Origin: Platerodrilus igneus
Taxonomy: Eukaryota; Arthropoda; Insecta; Coleoptera; Lycidae
NCBI GenBank assembly: GCA_036346225.1
Contig: JARFIW010001105.1
Location: 620,001 to 684,000, forward strand
DNA length: 64,000 nucleotides
Direction of reading: 5' to 3'
Shown: piece after piece, positions 56,839-64,000 of the stretch
How positions within the stretch are numbered: the stretch's first letter is position 1
Layout of the letters: every line of letters begins with the position of its first letter
Notes under the pieces: generated by a model
Databases searched by the model: none
The model's input: the letters and a program-made list of their open reading frames with translations, nothing else
Told to the model about the DNA's origin: nothing
Translations under genes and position numbers: made by a program

Positions 56839-56959
56839 TAGGTTATGCAAAATAGTTTATCCCTGATTGCATTAAAATTGTTACTTTACCAGTTGTACTT
56901 CCTATAATGATTAACTTTCGTTTAACAGGGACAACAAAGAACGATGTTTTTATAGAGCA

Positions 56960-57950
56960 ACCAAGTAACACATCCACATCATCATTAGGCCTTCAGTTCT
57001 GGAACTGGTTAGATACGTACCATCATTGTTTCCTATTCTGAACTAACCTACAGATTTCCCTGAAATTTGCACAGTCTGCATCTATCACTATCTGATCGAG
57101 GTCTACATCTACCTCTTTTTTCCTATCTCTGCTTGTAATATATCCCATACTATTCCCCAAAAATGCCTTAGAATGTATTCTGCCTTTCTATTGCTCCTAT
57201 TTCTCACTAGATATCCTTGTTCCCTTACTATTTCTATAGCCTATTTGTTATTAACTTTGTCTGTCCATGCTATCATCCTCATACATCTGAAGCACAGCAT
57301 TTCAAAAGGATGCTACCGTTTTTCTGTCTGCTTTTTAGACTACCCGTATTTCATAGGCATACTGTGGTTTGCTCCACACATATGCTTTCAACAATTTTCT
57401 TCTTGTTCTATGTTTGTTGTCTTTCATCATAGGCGCTGTTCTTTCTTGTTAGATGCAGTTCAGTCTTCTTCTATTGTTTTACAATTATAAACCCTATTTC
57501 TCTCACATTCAGTGATTGTGAAGGGGGTAAGCAGCCCGTGGCTGCCAAGTTCCCCCAGCACTTCAACATTTACAGATTTAATATTTTTTCCAATATATCT
57601 TTTCACACAATCAACATTAGTTGCAGATATTTCACAACCAATACCTGTAGTTGTTTATAATAGTCATTAGATTTATCTGCACTTATTTTTTTGTCATTAG
57701 GTTTTCCGTCTTAAAACTGGTTGGACACGTACCTGCACTTATTTATATTCTGAGCTAGCCTACACAGTTCCCTGAAATTCTCACACAGCATGTATACAGC
57801 TCGGTTCCCCTTCAATTGTTTTCTAATTGTATGCCCTATTTCACCGAGATTCGGTGAAGGGGGTTAAGCAGCCTGTGGCTGCCAAGATCCCCCAACAGTT
57901 AGACATTTGCTGAAATAATAGTTTTCCAGTAAATCCTTTCACACAATTAA
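56960..57950 (-). repeat. LINE Y minus-strand copy: 3' modules
   Basis: Starts ATCATCATTAGGCCTTCAGT (complement of the LINE end) and contains the complements of module 3 (57000-57530) and module 2 (57540-57850), in the same order as at 44014-45076. Confidence 0.8.
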
Positions 57951-57952
57951 CA

Positions 57953-59058
57953 TTATTCAAGAATATTGCACAGCCAATTCTTGTAGTTGCTTATAATAAT
58001 CATCATGTTTAAGACAATTGCATTATTCGTCATTAATTTATCCATCTTGGGACTACACATCTCCCTGAAACTCCTACAGCCTACATCTTTCACTATCTGT
58101 GTGCAGTAGTCTAACCTAGGTCTACCTCTTCTTCTCTTTTTTCCTGTCTCTGCTTCTAATATATTCCGCACTATTCCCTCGTGCCGTAGTATGTGGCCTA
58201 TCATCCTCTCTCCTATTTTTTACCGTTTTTCACATATTTCTTTCTTCCTCTACCATTTTTTAGTACCTCTTCGTTCTTAACTTTGGTCTGTCCATGATAT
58301 CTTCATCATACGTCTGTAGCACCACATTTCAAAGGCTTCTACCTTTTTCTTGTCTGCTTTTCCTACTGTCCAGGCTTCCCAGCCGTACAGTGCTGTGCTC
58401 CACACATATGTTTTAAGCAATTTTTTCCTTGTTTCTATGTTTGTCTTTGAACACAATAGTTGCTTTTTTTGTTAAATGTAGCACGGCTTTGTGCTAATCT
58501 TTGTTTTATATCTTTTGTACTTTGCTAACTTGCGTTATTTGGCTTCCTAGATAGCAGAAATCCTTAACCTCTTGTAAGTTCGTGTTACATATTTGTATTC
58601 TTGTTTTTGATTTATTTTCCCCTTCTTTGCATACTAGTACTTTGCAAATCTAAGCATATCAATTTTTTGTCCCTGCATAGTAATTCCAAATGTCTTCTTG
58701 CATTTGACAGTATTTATTGCCTCTTCAATGTACAAGTTAAAAATTAATGGGGATAGGGCACATCCCTGTCTTGTCCCTTTCCTAATGTTAACTTCTTCAC
58801 GTTCATGCTCTAATTCTATTATTGCTGTTTGCTCTTTGTATAAGCTATGTACTATTCGTCTATCCCTATAACTCATTCCAATCTTTTTTAGTATTTCGAA
58901 CATTTTTTTCCATTTTCCATTGTCGAATGCTTTTTCCAGATCTACAAATCCTATGTTCAAGCTTTCCCCTTTTTCTATTGTCATCTCCATTATCACTCTC
59001 AGAACTAAAATAGCCTCCCGTGTTCCCCTGTTTTGCCTAAACCCAAATTGGTCTTCTC
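57953..59058 (-). pseudogene. LINE Y minus-strand copy: RT palm and C-terminus, 5' truncated
   Basis: Minus-strand RT fragment: FVDLEKAFDNGKWKKMF, IRKGTRQGCALSPLIFNLY and ITMQGQKIDMLRFAKY. The FADD motif is lost in a deletion at ~58634. Then decayed connection (58220-58630) and MIGHILRHEGIVRNILEAET...RRRGRPRLDY (58204-58060). It ends abruptly near 59058 at the QFGFRQN motif: 5' truncation, as usual for LINEs. Confidence 0.85.
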
Positions 59059-59649
59059 CACCTCCATATGTAACAAATATTTAATCCTAATGTAATGATG
59101 ACACAAAACTTGTTGTCTTTGTCAGAATTCTATATCTGTACTGAAAACAACGTTTAAGCACAATAAAATTGCTGGGAAATATTTCTTCAATTATCAAAGT
59201 TTTATATAGTGTAACGCTCAAAGCAACCTATAAAGTGATGCATGAAGATTTGTAATTGTGCGAATTACTAAGTATCTAGGTTTTCGCAATATACGAACGG
59301 CACTTATAGAGGTTGAAACTATAATCAACCACTTACTGCTAGACTTTGACTTAGCTAGTATACCAAAGATTAATGAATTTTTTGTTGGAAAACCGTCGGT
59401 ATTGTTTTTCTCAAATAGGGTTACTTGATGAATGATATAATACGATCACCTCTAAGCCATGCCCCATATAAACAAATTAACTATTAAATTTTTTATTATA
59501 TATATTCTTTTCTTATTAACTAGTTTTCTACATTCACTGGTGTCATCTTCAGACGTTTAAAAAACTTAAGTGTACAAAAAACTACAATTATGTGAAATTT
59601 CTAAAATTAAAAATTGAAACGGGTAGACTTACCATATGGAAACTATATA
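59059..59649. other. Unassigned sequence
   Basis: No gene or shared repeat recognised. Confidence 0.35.
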
Positions 59650-60700
59650 CAGTGCTTCCCAAAAGTAGCGGATAAATTTGATTAAATGATTATTGACAAT
59701 TTCTGAGTAAAAAGCTCTGACACGTCGATTTTTATTTTTAAATTGCCATTTAATTATGTAATTTTTAACCCCCCACCCTTCAACCCCTAAGCGCTAGCAA
59801 CCCCTACTTAAAAATTTTAAATAGCAATGTACCCCTTGTGATACCTCTAATTAATAGTATTTTTCATGCAGAAATCAAATTTTACAAAAAATTCGAAATC
59901 GGTTGATAAATAACTGTTTTATTCAATAAACAAAACTTAAATAAAAAACAAACCCAATTTAAATTAAGTGTTCAAACTGCTGTCCGTTAGCGGCTAGACA
60001 GTGTCCTAATCTAGAGACAAACTCTTGTTGAACTTTGTTTACTATCTGATGAGAAATTAAGCGAATTTCATTCCGAATTCTCTGCTTTAACTCGTTTACG
60101 TTTTGAGGCCTATTCAGATACACTTTAGATTTTAAATAACCCCAGAGGAAATAATCCAAAGGGGTTAAGTCGGGAGACCTTGCGATTCAATTTGTCCTCG
60201 TCTACCAATCCACCTCATAGGAAATACTTGGTCGAGATATTCCCGTACTGGACGTGCATAGTGGGGAGGCGCACCATCTTGCTGTAGCCAAATACTGGGA
60301 TGAGGTGAATCAGGATCTTCTGCATTTGGATGTAGTACCGCTAAATTGAATTAATTCAAATTGGAGAAAATTTAGATATTGTTCTCCATTGAGTGTTCTC
60401 TCAAAAAAGTATGGTCCAATAACTTTATTACCCACTATCCCCGCCCAAACATTAACCTTTTGTGGAAATTGTCTATTTGCTTCCATCATCCAATGCGGAT
60501 TTTCATTAGCCCAATAACGGCAATTCTGCTTATTAACGGTACCATTTAAATAAAATGTTGCCTCATCAGAAAACAATATTTCCTTCCAATCCAGGATTAT
60601 CATTGCAAAGTTCCATCATTGTCTCACAAAATTGCGCTCGCCTATCATAATCATCATCTGATAACTCTTGCACTAATTGCACTAATTGCATTAATGTGAG
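59650..60700 (-). mobile_element. Tc1/mariner-like element 3, one end only
   Basis: The left end after TA (59648-59649) reads CAGTGCTTCCCAAAAGTAGC. A transposase reads leftwards; its N-terminal third and the opposite TIR are missing beyond about 60700. Confidence 0.65.
59959..60690 (-). pseudogene. Mariner-like transposase 3, 5' truncated
   Basis: Minus strand: QELSDDDYDRRAQFCETMM (60610-60680), a frameshift, ILFSDEATFYLNGTVNKQ, NVWAGIVGNKVIGPYFFE, then in other frames QDGAPPHYARPVREYL and PLDYFLWG followed by KSKVYLNRPQNVNELKQRI, ending NGQQFEHLI. All three aspartate motifs can be seen, but at least three frameshifts occur. It is from a different lineage than elements 1 and 2. Confidence 0.8.
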
Positions 60701-61080
60701 AAGTGATTGGTTTTGTTAACAAAGTGTTAATGTGCTCCTCAAAGTATATTAAAATTAACTGATAAAAAGTGCTACTTATATATCAAATTTGGTATCATCT
60801 TAGAGCTAACTACACAGGCTTTCAAACTACTAAACTTTTTTTTATAAAAAGTGCATCACAACTATGATATCAACAGATAACTAACATTTTAAATTGGTAG
60901 TATACAAACTTTTGGTTATTATCAACAGTTATCTTCATAATAACTAGTTCTTATCTCTGCAATTACAAGTGCCACATTGTTTTGTTATTGTACAGGACTG
61001 AACCCAGCAAATTGAAAGAAAGTTATTTTGGAAAATATGCAAACATATTTTGGTAAAAGTATTAATAATAAGGGTATAAT
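60701..61080. other. Unassigned; probable LINE 5' UTR
   Basis: AT-rich with no frame; it precedes the Jockey/CR1-like ORF1. Confidence 0.35.
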
Positions 61081-62191
61081 ATGCAAGTTTGTTGGGAATG
61101 TAATCTAAATATAGAAGATGACAAATGTTGTGAGTGTGATGGGTGTACAAAATAGTACATTTTGACTGTACAGACTTATCAAGTTCTGAAATAAGATGTA
61201 TGCAGTTAAAAAGGAAGAGTTTTAAAATTTTATTGTTCAAAGTGTGAAAAGCAAGTGACTGAGACGAAATATGTACTTGGGGAAGTTATGCAAAATTACA
61301 ATCTCTGGAAAGAACTCATGAGGAATTTTTAAAAAGTTTGATGAACAGGGTAAAGACTTGGTAGAAATAAAAATAAATTATTTGAACAAAAGTGTCCAGA
61401 GGCAGAACTCAATGTTAATAAATTGTACAGTGCAGTCACTAAACGGAATGTATCTCAACCTCCTATAGTAATAATAGATAAAATTGGTGGAAAAACTGAC
61501 TCTAAGGAAATCCTTAAAAATTGAAAGATAATATTGACCCTGTTAGTTTAGAAATTGGAGTAAGTGTAGGAAAACTACAAAAATGGTGGTATTGTTATTG
61601 AATGTGAAAATAATACGGCAGTGGAGGTGATGAAGAAAACTATATCACAAAAATGGGAGAAGAATATACAGTAAAGACTCCATTAAAAGACTTCCAATGA
61701 TAAAAATTATAGGAGTAGATGAAAGTGACAAAGAAGGCATTTACAAAAAATAATAAATCAAAATAAGTTAGATGAGCATAAACAAAATTTTCAAATGAAT
61801 ATTAAGTATGAAACCAAAATTGTTAAAGGGTTATTCAACATTATTGTAGAAGTGGATACAGATACATTTAAATACATTATGAGAGAAGAACTATTGAGAA
61901 TAGGATGGAGGAGATGTAAGGTATTAGAGCATGTGGCAATAAAAGATGTTATAAGTGTTGTAAGTTTGGGCATATTGCCAAAGAATGCAAGGGAGTATAG
62001 TGTGCCCACGGTGTGCACAATCTCATTATGAAGCAGATTGTCAAGAAAGTCAATTTAAGTGTATTAACTGTGTGGAAGCAAAAAGTCGTTTAAATATAGA
62101 ATTAGATGAACAGCATACAGTATGGGACTATAATTGTACATGTTTTAAAAGGATTATTGAATTACAAAAGCGTAAAATAAATTACATATAG
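61081..62191 (+). pseudogene. Jockey/CR1-like LINE ORF1 (gag-like), frameshifted
   Basis: Starts MQVCWECNLNIEDDKCCECD, with CX2C...CX2C...H/C...FYCSKC spacing of a PHD/zinc-finger type N-terminus. A diverged middle region follows. The C-terminal zinc knuckles are CYKCCKFGHIAKEC (61950-61990), CPRCAQSHYEADC and CINC (62000-62070). ORF1 proteins bind LINE RNA in the ribonucleoprotein. Several stops (61155) and frame changes occur. Confidence 0.65.
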
Positions 62192-62214
62192 CAATTACCT
62201 TCTAGATGTTTAAA

Positions 62215-64000
62215 TATAACAGCAGACTATAAGTCAATAATTTTATGCTTAAATACACAAGGCTTAACTACACATTTTGACGAAATACAACAGCTAATCA
62301 ATCGAGAAAACCAATATTGGTATGTTTAACAGAAACACATCTGACAAATTGTATTGAAAGTAATGAAATAGCCATTAAAGGATACAGTTTAGGTAGGGTT
62401 GATTCTAGTTCACGACACACTGGAGGTGTCATAATTTACTATCAGTCATTTCTACAGTTTGAAATATTAAAAGAGTATAGCCTCCATTTAGAATATTGGG
62501 GTATTGTTGGTAATATTAAGTTGAATAGTAGAAGTATAAGTATAGCTGTGTTTTACCGTTCACCAAGTGGAAGTTGTGCAAATTTTCTAAACCTGTTGGA
62601 AAATTTGTTAGAAGAACTAGTAGAATCACGTGGTAGTGAAGATATCATTCTGATTGGGGATTATAATATTGATTGGAATAAAATAAATGATTTCTATACA
62701 ATTAAGTTAAAAAATATTGTAAAAGACTGTGGATTTGTACAACTAATTTCTGAGAGTACAAGAATTACTAAAGAATCTGAAACATTAATAGATTTAGTGA
62801 TAACTAATAATAATGGATTAAAAAGTACAGTATGGCACACTCCAAAAGTTACAGATCATAGCATTGTTGTTGCAGACATTAGTCACATCACACAAAACCT
62901 CCAAGTTGATGCAGAAAGCAAAATAAAGAAAATTCTTAACTATGAGGCCATAAAGAACGAGTTAATATTGGCAGATTGGAAGTATGAAATAACCAACATC
63001 GATAAACTTTATAAAACATTTTACACAAACATTAAAATGCAATTGACCATAATTCATATGACAAGGAGGTGTCACAAAATAGTTCAAAATTATGGTTTAA
63101 TGGAGAAATACAAAGAGTAATTAATATACGAAATAAATTTTATAAAAAATTTACATTCACAAGAAGTATGGAAGATTGGAAAGCATACAAAGAATGCAGA
63201 AATAATGTGATATTCATGATCCGTAGAGCTAAGATTAAATATTATGAAAAGAAAATAGATGAAAATAAAGGTAACCCAGTAAAATGTGGAAGACTTTAAA
63301 ACTTGTATTAAAACCGAACGTATTCAAAATAGTAAGCACATTATATTTGAAAATACACTAGAAACTAATGACAAAACTATTGCTGAAAACTTCAATACTT
63401 ACTTCATAAATAGTATAACAGAAATTACATCATCAATTGGTATTGAAAAGTTTGAGTTTCACGATCCAATACGTACAAGCCTGAAGGAATTAAGTACTTT
63501 TAAATTATTAAAAATACATGAACTAAAAGAATTGGTATATAAGCAAGCAAATAAAAGCAGCCCGGATGGTGTAAACAGTAGAGTTCTTAAAGAACTTTTT
63601 GATATTATTGGTTATCCGCTACTAAACATAATAAATATGTCTCTTATGCATGGTATTGTGCCCAAAGACTTAAAGATATCAACAATTATACCAATTCAAA
63701 AAGTATTATCAACAAAGAAATGCGAAGAGTACAGGCCTATAAATATGTTGGCCACAATTGAAAAGGTATTAGAAACAGTAATATATAAGCAACTGAAGCA
63801 ATTCTTGGATGAGACTAATATATTAACCACCTATCAGTCTGGTTTTCGAACGAAACACTCGTGTGAAACAGCGATTCAGCTAATTATAAATGACTGGAAA
63901 GAATCAATGGATAAAGGAAAGGCAGTGTGTGCAGTCTTTATAGATTACAAAAGAGCATTTGAGACTATAAGTAGAAATATTCTCATTAAAAAATTGGAAA
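62215..64000 (+). pseudogene. Jockey/CR1-like LINE ORF2: endonuclease and RT (runs off the window)
   Basis: The endonuclease begins LNTQGLTTHFDEIQQLINRE, frameshifts near 62305, then VCLTETHLTN, GGVIIYYQS, VFYRSPSGS, ILIGDYNIDW (62655), LIDLVITNN and VTDHSIVVADI (62850), the APE catalytic set. A linker is in another frame (63069-63299), then the RT returns to the first frame: NKSSPDGVNSRVLKEL (63555), IPIQKVLSTKKCEEYRPINM, YQSGFRTKHSCETAIQ, AVFIDYKRAFETI (motif A, 63940). Motif C is beyond the right edge. Only two or three frame breaks over 1.8 kb, so this is a fairly young copy. Confidence 0.85.

Overview
This window is animal nuclear DNA, almost certainly from an insect. It is AT-rich and intron-bearing, with two ordinary host genes (PNUTS/PPP1R10 and a KIF14/nebbish-type kinesin) embedded in a dense, nested landscape of transposable elements. 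Nothing bacterial or organellar was seen. The order cannot be fixed from the sequence alone.

Layout: 1-1.2 kb is a broken Ty3/gypsy gag-pol on the minus strand, followed by a LINE tail fragment (1.2-1.7 kb). From 2.1 to 11.9 kb lies a head-to-head tandem satellite of ~145-bp units whose two arms meet at 3340/3341 with no spacer. The right arm is interrupted by a 6.8-kb DNA transposon with ~700-bp terminal inverted repeats (3617-10418). Its decayed transposase resembles no superfamily I can name with confidence, and a Tc1/mariner-like element with ~470-bp inverted repeats (7562-9611) is nested inside it. From 12.5 to 17.7 kb come a ~0.9-kb palindrome, two copies (A, B) of an unclassified 1.5-1.7-kb repeat with promoter and splice-donor-like sequences, and a Penelope-like (PLE) fragment. 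Two clear exons of PNUTS (minus strand, TFIIS-N domain) lie at 20.17-20.59 kb. Then follow a tRNA-derived SINE (23.2 kb) and a frameshifted ZMYM1-like hAT transposase (23.9-26.7 kb).

The first coding exon of a KIF14-like kinesin is at 30655-31722, plus strand, with a 588-bp MITE just upstream. The exon ends at a good splice donor and no later exon was seen, so the rest of the window behaves as one intron longer than 32 kb. That intron holds four related units of [intron block + Copia LTR + LINE or Copia piece] at 32.0-41.5 kb, and a complete but decayed Copia element (35972-40449) with AATAT target duplications. It also holds a mosaic of RTE-type LINE copies (40.5-49.3 kb) with a second SINE copy, a second PLE fragment (50-51 kb), repeat C (51.1-52.8 kb), a second mariner-like element (52857-54894), a 1.88-kb foldback (54901-56780), a minus-strand LINE copy (57-59 kb), a third mariner-like remnant (59.65-60.7 kb), and the 5' two-thirds of a Jockey/CR1-like LINE that runs off the right edge (61.1-64 kb).

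The less usual signals are: the zero-spacer palindromic satellite; the giant-TIR transposon with spliceable-looking mini-introns and YY1/Pho-like sites in both TIRs; a family of mariner-like elements with very long TIRs, one collapsed to a foldback whose loop keeps only the transposase start; the A/B/C family; and the LTR/LINE duplication at 32-41 kb, whose copies differ mainly by homopolymer-length indels and may be an assembly artefact.
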